In this document: one piece after another, positions 24,640-36,293 of the stretch | Numbering within the stretch: position 1 is the first letter of the stretch | How the letters are laid out: each line of letters starts with the position of its first letter | DNA from: Pachypanchax playfairii | Taxonomy: Eukaryota; Chordata; Actinopteri; Cyprinodontiformes; Aplocheilidae | Length of the DNA stretch: 64,000 bases | Direction: 5' to 3' | NCBI GenBank assembly: GCA_006937955.1 | Contig: SSNP01000241.1 | Span: 298,208 to 362,207 of the forward strand | Made by a program: the position numbers and the translations under genes | The notes under the pieces: model-generated | The model's input: only the letters and a program-made list of their open reading frames with translations | Database searches by the model: none | Told to the model about the DNA's origin: nothing

Positions 24640-27600
24640 TCTGTACCTCATATACATATTATTCACGTTGCATCTAAGCGATTACACTCGCTGGGCAAGG
24701 AATTGTTTTCACACCCTATTTGATCCGTCATATTCGGGATATTCATCTTAAACTGTATTAATGCAAATTAATATAATCACCATAACATGCAGTGATGCTG
24801 AGTCTAAAATAAAACACAGCTTGATCCTGTGCAGCGTTGCAAGAAGCAGGTGCCTAAATTAAAAACTGCACATGATAAGAGTTATGCAACATGATCAGTG
24901 TGCTGCACTCTCCTGGAACAAAACAGCAATACCTGTATGCAAAATGTCAATGTAGATGTATCAAGTGACCAACACCCCTTATTTGCAACATGGTGTTTAG
25001 TGAGGTATGCATAAGCACTGCAAGAACATAATTAAATATAAGCTTCTGTTTTAATACAGGTTTTTTTGACATACACTTTATTTTCTGCCATTTATTTATC
25101 CATCAATTGCATATTGGGAGAAGTGAATACCATTTCAGTTACATCTTTCCTGTGACATTTGCATTATTTATATGTTTATAAGTATTATCACTTTTTTGCT
25201 TCATCTTGCAGTTTACCATTCATAGTTTGTTTTTCTTTACCGATTTCTAACTTTTCTGCAAGAGAAAAGTTTAATTTTAATGACCTGAAACTGAAAACAT
25301 TCAAGAATATGGAGATAACAGTGAGTTTTCAGAATGCGTGCCCCTGCAGCCCTTAATCTTGAAGTTCCTGGGTTCTACTATCCCCATACAATTGAAATTG
25401 GAGATCAGCATCTCCCCCCTTCCCCCAAAGACCCAACTTAGGATGTACTTCCTGCAACAACTGAGGAAGATTGTTTGGCAAAGAAGCTGCCGATTAAATC
25501 CCACACAGCAGCAGCTGACTCTGTCCTGTGCTCTTCCATCATGATGTGGTTTGGTGCAGTGACCAAATGAATATCTTCTATCAGACAGTAAAAACAGTGC
25601 CCTTCACCCTCCATCTCTCACACACCTTCTCTTTGCATCATTTTGTCCATTTCTATTATAATAGAGCTGTTTTTACACCAATGACTCTCCATTTTTCTTC
25701 ATTAAGTCAGAGGCATACACTTGTACATTTCCTGCACTCTACCACGCCAAGGTGGTATTTCTTCAGACAGGTGTTGCAGTGTTGTTTCGGGTGGATAAAT
25801 GTGACTCAGCGCTGGAAAATGGATCAGGTATTACCTGATATGCTGCTTTGTTTTATTGCTGCTTGTCCTTTTAACAACGTCCTCTCTTCATATCTTGTGC
25901 TTTGCATGACGCTGCTACTGTACAAGATTTTCTTACCAGCAGGTTTTGATTGAAACTGATAGAATCTGTTCCACCATCTGTTTTTAAAGGAAAAGGTCAA
26001 ACCATCACCAGCCTCTGGTTAGACACAAGTGTTATTCATCACAGGATCACAACAACAGTTTGTCTGCACAGGCATCCACATAAACATGAATAAAATGTCG
26101 ACTCAGTTGTATTTATAGTGACTTTAGGAAACCCAGCTGTGACTTAGCTTCTGTCACTTGTGGAAAGCTCCATCCTGCAATGCTCAGTTTTTCCCTGAGT
26201 TAAACAGAAAGCAGTTGCTAAGAATTTAAAGGTACAGACATCTGGCTGCTTTTCATCCTGTATTTCTGCTCCAGGCTGGCCTTAGAGATCTAAACTAGTT
26301 TCTGCTTTCTGTGAAGGTTTTAGGAAACTCTGTGAACAAAATGATATGTGATCAAAGTTGTGTTTGACAGCCTCTTCAAGATTTACAGCAGAGGGATGAA
26401 AAACTCCAAAGGATGTTCAGTATGTTTGCCAGGTTTAGGGCAGGTTTTCTCTGCTATCATGCCAGGAAGTAGAATTTTGACCAATCCTTAGAATAAAGTT
26501 TTCACTCTTGCTTCCTCTTATGAGGAATAAGATTTGTGACTTTTGTTTGAATCTGCAACTCTGAAACTATCCAAAAATAAAATCCCATTATATTCTTGAT
26601 TCAAGAGTGAGATTCTTCCAGAGTTTGAGATTTTCTTTTTTTAACTTTACTTTTAAAACCATCTAACATTCTATATGGTTGCAAAACAATCTGCAGGCTG
26701 TGAAGTTTTACTCGCTTTGAACCACAGATGTTGAGACAGCAGGTGAATCTGATCTGAGGGAATGAAAATGATTTATTCCTTCAGGTCAAGCCTGTGGCTT
26801 TTTCTGTAATTCTGCAAGTGAGCAACACTTTTTATCTACTAAACTGGTGCAGAAGAATTTTTTACTCCTGGCAGTAATAAAACAGGCAAATCCGTGTAAC
26901 TTTAGTCAAATAATTCAGTTTGGATGAAAGAATTTTTAAAAATAAAATGCAACGTGAATGCGAAGTCATGCAGCTTTGTCCGAGACAGATTATGTAGCAC
27001 TTTGCAGACAGGCTGGAAAACTTACCATCCGATTAGTTGTGGCACAGCCGTGTTAACATTACAGTAACGCTTCATAATGAGAAAGTTGCGGTTCATGTTA
27101 TGCTGCATCACCAAGATGCTCTCAGACCTGTTACAAGTGCACGAGTACTCTGCTTCAGAACACAGGCGCAAAAACTTACCAACAGTCTCTTTACACCAAA
27201 TATCAGTTCAAATACAATAATGCCATCAGTGCATGACAGTTATTCCATCAGAAATACTATTAAATTCCAAGTGGACGTGTTGCATGCTTAAGTGGAAGTG
27301 CTGCAGTCATCTGTACTGCTGATTTCCTCTACAAATAACCTTAAAAGTCTATATAAAAAAACCCTCTAATGCAAAATGACATTTTTAAGTAGGTAGGGCT
27401 GATGGTCGAACAAAGTGTTGTATTAGCTGTTTCGGAGAAAGCTGCAAATAATCTAGGGTGTTGATCTATTTGTAAGGAAAAAATCCCAGTTCGAACAGAC
27501 CTCAACACTGAGACCATCTTCAGATGATCTATGTTCTCTCCTTGACGTGTCAGGAAGGAATCATTCTGGATTAGCATCTTCGTAATTATATTACAGTTTT

Positions 27601-28480
27601 TTGGTGTATTCTGTTTCTTTTAATTATCAATTCAAACTGTTTTAGAGAGATTTTTACACTGAAAGAGAATGAGACAAAATGAAATTTGTCACAGAAACAA
27701 AGCAAGTGTTCCCATTTAACCTCATTCAGATCCCATTAAATTGCAGGATGTCAGATTGTAGTGGTGTGCTGTATGAGAGCGAAGCTACATCCAGAGGAAC
27801 CACCTGCTGCCTACAGTGTGTGAAACAACAAGGAAAGCATGTCAAGAAAAATGTGATTCATCGTTTCTTCCAGTGAAGAGTGTTGTGATACAAGACACAA
27901 CCAAACATTTCAATTTTTATGTTCTTATGCAGCTCTACATGTGGAATATGGAAAAATGGCCACGGCCTAGTTTTAAATTCTTTTAATTACAAAGAAAACA
28001 TTGCTATATAAGTTGAAATATACAATGAAACAAGCTCTATCACATGATGTTTTCTCTGTCTCTGTGTTTGTTGCAGTGATGCACCACTTTGACTTTGACT
28101 CAAAGGCTGACACAGTATGTCCCAGAACCCCAATAAGCTCCAGATTATTAGCCTGAATCTCGGCTCTAAGACCGGAGAGATTTCTGTTAACAGGACTGAA
28201 AGAATGCAGCAGATGTAGCGAACCGCTGACCAGAGCTCTGACCTCTGGCACATGACCCTTAGTTGATCTCTCAGCTCTTTAACATGTGATGCATGGCTCT
28301 CACTGGCAGATGACTTCCTCTCAGGACAGACAAAAAAAATCAATGTAACTGTTTGGTTCCCCAATAATCAAATGTTACCTTCGCTGCTCATCTTTGAAGT
28401 GAGCAAGAATTTGGATTTGTCAGGCAATATTTCATCTAAAGAAATGAATAGAAGCAAAAAACAAATCTAATGTATTTTTA
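24640..28480. other. no gene recognised
   Basis: Includes ORFs of up to 141 codons (25528-25953 +) and 125 codons (27987-28364 -), but their translations show no domain, and no paired splice sites point to real exons. I see no repeat with defined ends. Confidence 0.4.
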
Positions 28481-28482
28481 AG

Positions 28483-29063
28483 TTAAAGAGGCCATTTCAT
28501 ACACATTTCAGGACTTTGTGATTATTTCTTAAGTATTAACCAGTAATATGAAACATTTTATATCTAAAAACGTCAGGAAACACTGATTAACAGACCTTTC
28601 AATCTGTCTGCATTAAAATTCAAGTGGTTCCGGCTCCTTCCGTCAGGCTAATTCGACAGCAGCACGTTCATATTCATTATTCCAATTTGCTGGACTCTGA
28701 TTGGCTAACAAACTAGCCTATGAGAGCAAAGAATACTGTTTCCTGCCCCGCTGTGCATGGTAACAGCAGACGTCATGTCTTCCTGTTTGCTACGTCTTAT
28801 GCTAACAGCTGTTAGCGAGCAGCATGCTAGGTGTGGTTTCAACCGTGGGAGCTGCCGAATACTAACAAACAAAGGAGTTGTGATGAAACAGATACAGACC
28901 GTTAGAACTCGGGTTTTATCACCACCTGCGTAGTTTGAGAGATTAAAAGTGAAAGAGAAGTTGTTGACCTGTTTTCACCCACTATGAAGGTAAGAACACC
29001 TGTGGAGCTAAAATATTCAACACAAACCTCAGAAAAACTTTTTTAATGGAAGGGCCTCTTTAA
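28483..29063 (+). mobile_element. 573-bp TTAA MITE (AGAGGCC family), copy 1
   Basis: TTAA at 28483-28486 and 29060-29063 bounds a 573-bp unit with ends AGAGGCCATTTC and (reverse complement) AGAGGCCCTTCC. An identical-length copy is at 62892-63464 and a damaged inverted copy at about 32415-33092. Inside are an ATTGG (inverted CCAAT) box near 28700 and, near the 3' end, ATGAAG|GTAAGA (ATG at 28984, donor GT at 28990), which looks like a leftover promoter plus tiny first exon of the parent transposon. Confidence 0.85.
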
Positions 29064-29999
29064 AATGTACTTATTATCAAGTCACATGACATGGTGTGTC
29101 AATAATAATACTAATGATAATGATACATACCTTCATTTTGTAGTAAAATAATGTCTTCCGCCTTGTGCTGGTTGCAGATACTGCTGAACTCCCTCCTCTA
29201 TTAAGGCTTATCTTCCTCCTTAGATCATGTAACCATCTTTCATGTTCCACAGGTGGACATTAAACACACCTTCTGCACTGACAGTCTTACAGATCACATC
29301 CCAAATGGGATTTTTATCTAGTAGTCGTGCTTGAAATATTAATAAAGTTTACCTCCGAACCTTATTTTAAACTTGCAGCTCACAGTTTGAGAATTTCATT
29401 TTTCCCCTTCAGGCTTCCATTTCTATCTGCTGTCTTTATGGTATAAACTTTTTGCAAACAGGTTTGTTTTCTAATTAAAAAGTTAAGTTAATAATAAGTG
29501 GAAATTGCTTAGACCTGATGATTTTTTTGGGTGTGTTTGCGTGACCATCGAGTTAGTGCAGTTAGCTTTGGGAAGATAAAGCAGATAGGGGGAGCAGATG
29601 GTCTTCATAAACTGATAGCACATGCTAATGAATTTGAGCCTCTGTGTAATTAAAGTCTGAACACATCTGAAAATGACAAGTTCTGTTTTGATGATTTCTG
29701 TTTGTCTCAAGGCAAAGAGTCAATAAAAATAGGGAAGAAATTGGAAGTTTCTGGCAGCTTTGAAACTTGTTTTTTCCATTTCAGTTTGATGTACTTCAAC
29801 TGCTGCAGTAAAATAAATCTAGTCCATCAAGATTTTAAAGTTCATTTTGCTCTTAGTAACAAAAGGTCAAATGACTTTTACATGTAGGTGATTCTACAAT
29901 CTGTGTTAGGAAGAAGGATTTTGACGTGAGTCTTGGGGTATTACGTCCAGCTGCAACGCTGATGTAAAATATTTTGCTGTATCATACACTTAAAACATT
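29064..29999. other. no gene recognised
   Basis: No supported feature. Confidence 0.4.
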
Positions 30000-30007
30000 T
30001 ATCAGAT

Positions 30008-30612
30008 CAGAGCTTAATTTGTGCCGGATCCAGCCGGATCGCGATCCGGCACCTCCGCTGTTCGATCCGGAACCTATCTTGTTGGATCCGCATCCCCCAC
30101 CCCAGTAATAAATAAATAAATACATTTAATTAATGTTTTGCATTAAGAATTATCTGTTTTGTACTGTATCTTCATTGAATGAAAAACAGAAAAGTTTGAT
30201 AAAAACGAGTGTAGATATGCATAGCCTATATTTGATTTTCCACAAGTATGCGCAAACTTATTTTCCAATCTGTTGCAACTATGGTTTAATTTCTACATGT
30301 GTACATAATTTTAAATCCTATCCAACAAGTTCCCTACTGCTAGTCTTAGCCTATTAAGATCACTTTTTTGTTTGTACATTGCCACGGTATTAATTTTTGG
30401 TTGATGTTATAGTAAGAATATTCCTGACAACAATGCTGCGGTATCAGCCAAGGTTTCATTTATTTCAACATTTCGCCCCAGTACTACATGTAAACACTGA
30501 TGTGGTCACGTTTTTTTTTCGTTTATGTCAGGACAGTGTTATAAAATTAAAATAAATATGACCCTGTTATGCTCAAAGTGATGTTCTTTTTTTCGCGGAG
30601 GATTAAGCACTG
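30008..30612. mobile_element. hAT MITE, GCTTAATTTG family, copy 2
   Basis: 605-bp element with termini CAGAGCTTAATTTGTGCCGG and GGATTAAGCACTG. It is flanked by a perfect 8-bp duplication TATCAGAT (30000-30007 and 30613-30620). Its left part contains palindromic 'gccggatcgcgatccggc'. Same family as 20614-20955 but longer. Confidence 0.87.
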
Positions 30613-30620
30613 TATCAGAT

Positions 30621-32410
30621 CCGTTACTCCCCCAATACAAAGTTCAGTTTGTAGACTTGTAGCCACTTGTAATTCTGTTATTGAAAATTCAACCACGTCA
30701 CGTAATGCCGTGATTTTAAACAGCATTATTCCAAACATTGTGAAACAATAAGTCTCAGACCATCAACAGCTGCTAATGAACAAAACAATCAACACTTAGA
30801 AAGACCTATAAACCATCCAGGAGCTTTGGAACATCTATGACTATATATGATACTCAGTCTAGTACACTATGTAACAAATCATCAAATATAACCAATAACG
30901 ATAGTGACAAAATATTCAGCTTATTAATTCTCATAGAATTTAATTTAAATCCCTGACCTTTTGTGAAAGTGGCTGTATCAACAGAAGTCAGGTTGCTATG
31001 TGGTAAATGAGGAGACAGAAGAATCTCTGAGACTGTGTCAGTAAGACTTTCTTTGTTACTCTTTTCTTGCTCTTTAGTGCATCATAAATGAAAACAAAGG
31101 AGGACAAACCCACCAGCTGCTTCCTCTTAGATCTCTTTGCAACGCCCGGGTGTAGTTTACAAGACAATGAACATGTACAGCAGAGCACCATGAGCTGTTT
31201 AAAGGCTTACGCGGTTGAATTGACATTAAATATAATGAGATGTTTTACTTTGAGTCCAGCACGGTGCAGTTCATGTGTTGGTGGTTGCTTGTTGCTGAAG
31301 GCCCTTTCAAGTGAATGTACACATTTCTATATGTGCTGCACACACACAAGCTCAGAGGTGTGCACTCATAGTGGTAAACTCACATCTGCATCTGCTGGAA
31401 TCATGCCAGCTTTCTGGAGCTGGAGGCTGTGGGGCAGCATATTCAACTCTTCTTTAATCAAATGCTCTCAGATAACTTAAAAAAGTAGACAGAGGGCGAA
31501 TCAAATCAACTCCAGGCCGGAGATGACACTAATATGTGCTTCAGATGTGGTGTAGTGTAACAAACTGCTGTGAAAAACAAAAGAAAAGAAACACAGATTG
31601 ACAATATCATGCAGTTTGTTCATTAAAACAGGATTTAACAATGTATTCAAGGCATCTTTAGTCATTTCTCATCAAATACTGTAATGTGCTGTGAATGGCA
31701 TTGCATTCTGGAAATGATGGAATCCATGACTTCTCTTTTGGAGAAATATTCATCCTCAGTCCTTAACGTGTGCATCGTTCTGTAAGTAGAAACATCTTTC
31801 ATATGTTTGGAAATATTTTGTTGCTGTTGTCATTTTCAAACAAACTGGAGCTGATTAGCATTTAGCATGTAGCTTTTCATCTGTTCTGTGAACTTGCCAC
31901 TCAGAACAAATATTTGGAGCTGTATTTAGTTATTACAGAATCATCAAAGATGGTATTTTTATGGGTTGGTTGATTGACCAGTATTGACAAAAAAAGACAT
32001 AAATAAATACAGTAACTATGTTAGTACGAAAACATCATTTCAATTATAGGTTTTAAACTTTTTAAAAAATAATTATAAATGTAATTTCACACATTTTCCA
32101 GCTAATGAGCCAGTTGCCTGTTGGATCCTGTTAGATGTTGATGAAAGCACTGTGTGTGATTTCTCACTGATTTCCTGCAGTCACATGCCACTGTGAGGGA
32201 TGTTCTCACCTAATTCCACTTGGCATGTATTCTGTGAACTAAAGTCCAAAAGCAACCTGCCACCATCAGATTTGTTGTGTTGAGTTTCACTGACCATCTG
32301 TATCTAGTTTTTAATACTTTTAAAGAATAAAACTAATAAAATAAAGGGACAGTGTGCATCAACCTTACATTTACATTCACCATGTATTCCCCCAACAGGA
32401 TTTGTCTTTT
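30621..32410. other. no gene recognised
   Basis: A 130-codon ORF (31088-31480 +) has Cys-rich but unrecognisable sequence and no clear splice context. Otherwise unremarkable. Confidence 0.4.
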
Positions 32411-32414
32411 TTTT

Positions 32415-33096
32415 TTTTAACCAAAATATATTTTAGGTCAACAACTTCTCTTTCAGTTTTTATGGTAAAATGGTAAATGGCGTGCACTTGTATAGCGCTT
32501 TAATGAGGTCCTACGACCCCCAAAGCGCTTCACACTACAGTTTTTTTGTCATTCACCCATTCACACGGGAGAGGGGAGGGGCTAATACTCACGCAACCCG
32601 ATACGCAGATCGGGGGGCAACATGGGGTTCAGTGTCTTGCCCAAGGACACTTTTATCTCTCAAAGTACGCAGGTGGTGATAACACCCGAGTTCTCCCGAG
32701 TTCTAACGGCCTGTATCTGTTTCATCACAACTCCTTTGTTCGTTAGTATTCAGCAGCTCCTGCAGTTGAAACCACACCTAGCATGCTGCTGGCTAAAAGC
32801 TGTTAGCATAATGTAGCAAACAGGAAGAGACTATGCGCGCTGTTACCATGCGCAGCGGGGCAGGAAACAGTATACTTTGCTCTAATAGGCTAGTTTGTTA
32901 GCCAATCTGAGTCCAGCAAATTCGAATAATGAATATGAACGAGCTGCTTCTCGAAGCCTGACGGAACTAGCCGAATTTTGACCCAGACAGATTGAAAAGT
33001 CTGTCTGTTTTTTTTTTTATAAAATGTTTCATATTACTGTTAATACTTAAGAAATAACCACAAAGTCATGAAATTTGTATGAAATGGCCTCTTTAA
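32415..33096 (-). mobile_element. TTAA MITE (AGAGGCC family), copy 2, inverted and split
   Basis: Runs in reverse orientation and ends GAAATGGCCTCT next to TTAA (33093-33096). The middle matches the reverse complement of the 62.9-kb copy: 'tctcccgagttctaacggcc', 'gttcgttagtattcagcagc' and 'gctaatttg'-like parts. The opposite end is partly deleted near 32432, and the element is interrupted by a 187-bp insertion at 32464-32650. Confidence 0.75.
32464..32650 (+). mobile_element. GGTAAATGG repeat inserted into the TTAA MITE
   Basis: 187-bp unit beginning GGTAAAATGGTAAATGGCG and ending GCCCAAGGACAC, flanked by TTTTAT on both sides (32458-32463 and 32651-32656). The uninterrupted MITE copies at 28.9 and 63.3 kb give the empty-site sequence, so the boundaries are well supported. 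Family copies also occur near 2.7, 50.7 and 58.6 kb. Confidence 0.8.
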
Positions 33097-33099
33097 GCA

Positions 33100-33890
33100 A
33101 AATTATTGCATATTTCCCTATTTTTTTAAAGGACTGTAAATCTTACAAGTTGTGAGGAAGTTAGATAAAATTATGTGGCTGCTGGACGCTAGTGAACATC
33201 ACTGATATTCACGGCATACGTGGAGTTATTTACTCAAACCTTGTGATGTACTGCAACAGTGTTTTCAGAATAAATTTAATCTTGCATGATAAAAAGACTT
33301 TAACTATACACCTTGTTTTGCGTAGTTTCCCTTTTCTTCCTTCTTGTCTGGGTACCTTTTAAAAAAATGTGTTTTTCAGATGTTTCACAAGAATTAACCC
33401 TAAATGAGGGAGCAAGCTGGAACAAGAAGACATTAGTAACATTCATTTCATGTATCTGTAGAAAAAACACACACTGACTTAAATGAAAAAGATAAAAAAA
33501 AAACCTTGGTTATGTGATTTTATCTTAAGTCTCATTTATTTGGTAGTCTGAAGTCTTTACAGGTGGTTCGGGACTTTCTTTCTTTCTTTTCAGGAAAAAT
33601 GCATTTGTTTCGGGGAATAAAGGATTTGAATAAAGGACTGTTGTTTTTTTAAACTACTTTTGAAAGTAATGGGACTTAAGTTCCTTCCTTTTGTTTGGTA
33701 AGAGTTTATAACGTTCAAACAGGCTGCCTATGCTGATTTTTATAAAGGCCTTTAGTGTTTTAAAATGTGGCGGACAAAAATATGTTACAAAACATTTTGA
33801 CCATTAACTTCGTTAGTTGCTAAGGATATATATATATGTGTGTGTGTATATATATTTAACAGGCCTGCTGAGTCAGTGTAAAGGGGTGCA
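33100..33890. other. no gene recognised
   Basis: A short TA/TG microsatellite lies at about 33826-33855. No coding or repeat evidence otherwise. Confidence 0.45.
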
Positions 33891-33905
33891 CACATACTCT
33901 GGCAG

Positions 33906-34242
33906 GGTTGCATTGTGGTGCAGTTGGTTGCACTGTTGCCTTGCAGTGAGAAGGTCCTGGGTTCAAAATTGGGCTGGTACCTTCCTGCATGAAGTTTGCA
34001 TGTTCTTCCTGTGTATGTATGGGTTTTCTCCAGGGACTCTGACTTCATCCCACAGACCAAAAACATGCAACTCTAAACTGGCCTGTGTGAGTGAATGATT
34101 GTTCATCTATATGTGGTCTTGTGATGGACTGAAGACCTGTCCTGGTTTAACTCTGCCTCTCATCTAGTGACTACTGGAGACAAACAGCAGTTCCATGTGA
34201 CCCTGAACAGAACAAGCAGGTACAGAGAATAACTAACTGTAG
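33906..34242 (+). mobile_element. tRNA-derived SINE with 11-bp target duplication
   Basis: 337-bp element with an A-box-like TGGTGCAGTTGG and a B-box-like GGGTTCAAAATT, then the fish SINE body 'gaagtttgcatgttcttcct', 'cccacagaccaaaaacatgc' and 'gtgatggactgaagacctgt'. It is flanked by perfect 11-bp duplications TACTCTGGCAG (33895-33905 and 34243-34253). This is the signature of LINE-mediated target-primed insertion. Confidence 0.88.
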
Positions 34243-34253
34243 TACTCTGGCAG

Positions 34254-34595
34254 TAATAAGCAGTCATATCAACTTTGTGAACATTTTTAAAATTCATCTA
34301 GAATGGGAGAAATGTTGACAAAAAAACTCACCACTATCTGAAAAAGCACCGTGGTAGTTCATAAACTACTTAAGGCATATTACACCCACCTCATTGTCGT
34401 GTTCTCAGTGTGTTACTGCCATGTGCCAAAGAGCAAACAAGCCATGTATCACAACCCATCAGCAGATAGTGTGAATCAGCACGTTATTGTTTTCAGCAAT
34501 GAAGGATTCTCAAAGGAAACAATTGCACATAACTAACGGAAACAGATTCATGACAGTGAATTATCAAAACTGCAGCTCCCAGAAGGTCTCTGTAT
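34254..34595. other. no gene recognised
   Basis: Nothing identifiable. Confidence 0.4.
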
Positions 34596-36152
34596 ACACT
34601 GACTGCGTTTACATGCAGCCAGTAACCCTTTTAAAACTCGAATATTCACAATAACCCGGTTCCGCACGGCCATGTAAACACAGGCAAAAACCCAAATATG
34701 CTCATAACCGGGTTTTTAAAAACCCGGTTTTTACCCTTGAGGTGACCCTTTTCTAACCCGAATATTTAGTCGTGTAAACGTGTATCGAGATAACCCCATC
34801 AAAACGTGTGTTCAGCGCATGCTCTAATAGCAAGGAATCTTGGTCTTCTGATTAGAGAGACTATGCGCCAGTAGGCCGGAAGTAAACAAGGCGAGGTCAA
34901 CATGGCGAGACGCTGCACAGCACTACACTGTGCTGCTCCCGCTATATTTCCCATTTCTTGCTCACGTTCTCTCCTTCTATTAATGAAGGCCATTACGCAC
35001 AGTCGTGTTAAGAGATGCTGGTGGGTCAGTACCAGCACCAAGACGTAAACAAAGGCGATCGCTATCTGTTCTGAACTAGTTAGCATGTTGCTGTTGTTGT
35101 TTTTGGATACAGGAAGAAGAATCAGAAATGACGCATATTGCGTCTTAAAGCAGTCTGTACATCATGACGCTACCCAAACATCCACGTTTAATTCGGGTTA
35201 TTACAAGTTTCATGTATACAGGGGTAACTGTCATGGTTCGTACCAGGTGGGGTTGTTTACGAGCTCCCAAAGTGACCCAAACTCCAGACACACACAGAGC
35301 GAGGAAACAGCGTTCAGTGTAACAGTGTTTATTATTTAACAGTGCTCCAATATACACACAGGTGAATAATAAATGTGCACGAAGAAACTCAGGACGGGCC
35401 TGGTGCGGGACAGGAACGGTCCTGGGGTTATGAGAGAGAGAGAGGTTAGTGACAGGTGGAGAAACCAGCTGCGGCGTGCGGGGATCGTGCTCGCTTAACT
35501 CACGGGTTCGTGTTAGACGTCCGGGTTTGAGGAGAGATCCGAGGATGCTGCCGCAGGGGTGGTGATCCAAACTGTCGGTGTTCGTTGTGTGAGATCCGGG
35601 TCCTGGTGCTGTGTGCGCAGACGTGACTGCGACAGGGGTGACAGCAGAGCGTTGACCGGGAAGGTGTGGACCAGAGGAAGCCAGAGACAGACAGGGAGCC
35701 AGAGGGAGAGAGCTGGTCGCGTGGCACCGCAACGGAGCTCTAGTATGTTCCAGGTTGAAGCCGATCCTCACTATGAGCGGTTCGATATCCACGCTGAGGT
35801 TTAAGCTGTCGGGAGAGGAGCTCCAGGACAGCGGGCTAAACAACAGGGAAAGAGAGGGCAGGTTAAGCACTGCAGAAAACACTCTGGTATAATTCACTGG
35901 CCACTCTGTTACCACGAAATGTAGTGGAACAAACTGGCGTCTGTCTCTTGTTCCTCCTCCGCTTAAGTACCCAGCTCTCCTGAGCTGGGTAATGATCCAC
36001 ACCTGTCTTCACTGATCGCTGCTGCCACGCCCTGCAAGACAATTAGTGCACCTCACCACCACCAGCAGCAGAGATCCTCACAGTAACTATCTCTACTTAT
36101 GCATGGAAACGGGTTATTCTGAACATTTCAGAAACCCGAATACTGACCTTAA
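34596..36152. mobile_element. CACTGACTGC...MITE, copy 1, split by an LTR
   Basis: The left end ACACTGACTGCGTTTACATG and the following 'aataacccggtt' and 'ggccatgtaaaca' match the intact copy at 55620-56287. The right part ('gaaacgggttattctgaaca') resumes at 36088. Between them lies an 854-bp LTR-like unit. The extreme right terminus is missing, cut off near 36152 by another repeat. Confidence 0.75.
35229..36082 (-). mobile_element. solo LTR inserted in the MITE
   Basis: 854-bp unit with TG...CA termini (TGTCATGG...CCTCACA) and perfect 5-bp duplications GTAAC (35224-35228 and 36083-36087). On the minus strand it shows a TACTTAAG promoter-like box (about 35970) and an AATAAA signal (about 35325) in U3-R-U5 order. 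That marks it as an LTR in minus orientation without internal region. The 285-codon minus ORF across it (35145-36002) is low-complexity and runs past the LTR edge into the MITE, so I regard it as chance. It is GC-richer than its surroundings. Confidence 0.75.
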
Positions 36153-36293
36153 CCCGATCACAACAGGTGGGCGTACGTCATATGGAAGCGCCAGCTTCAT
36201 TGTTGTAATAACGCAAAATTCCACTAGGGGGCGACAGAAGTTACGCACTATAGCTTTACAGTTTTAAAAGTTATTTAATACTGCTTTAAGAAA
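36153..36293. repeat. stacked right ends of TTAA elements
   Basis: 'ccactagggggcgacagaag' and 'ttacgcactatagc' match an end type seen at 48961-48974. It is followed at once by 'aaaagttatttaatactgct' + TTAA (36289-36292), an end type seen at 49360-49382. Only ends are present, so these are truncated or deleted copies. Confidence 0.55.

Noticed and set aside
25528..25953. 141-codon plus ORF
   Set aside because: No known domain, unconvincing composition, no splice signals. Chance ORF of a size expected in 64 kb.
35145..36002. 285-codon minus-strand ORF, one of the longest in the window
   Set aside because: It spans the solo LTR and runs into the flanking MITE, is low-complexity (Ser/Pro/Leu/Arg), and has no domain. 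It is a chance ORF in GC-rich LTR sequence.
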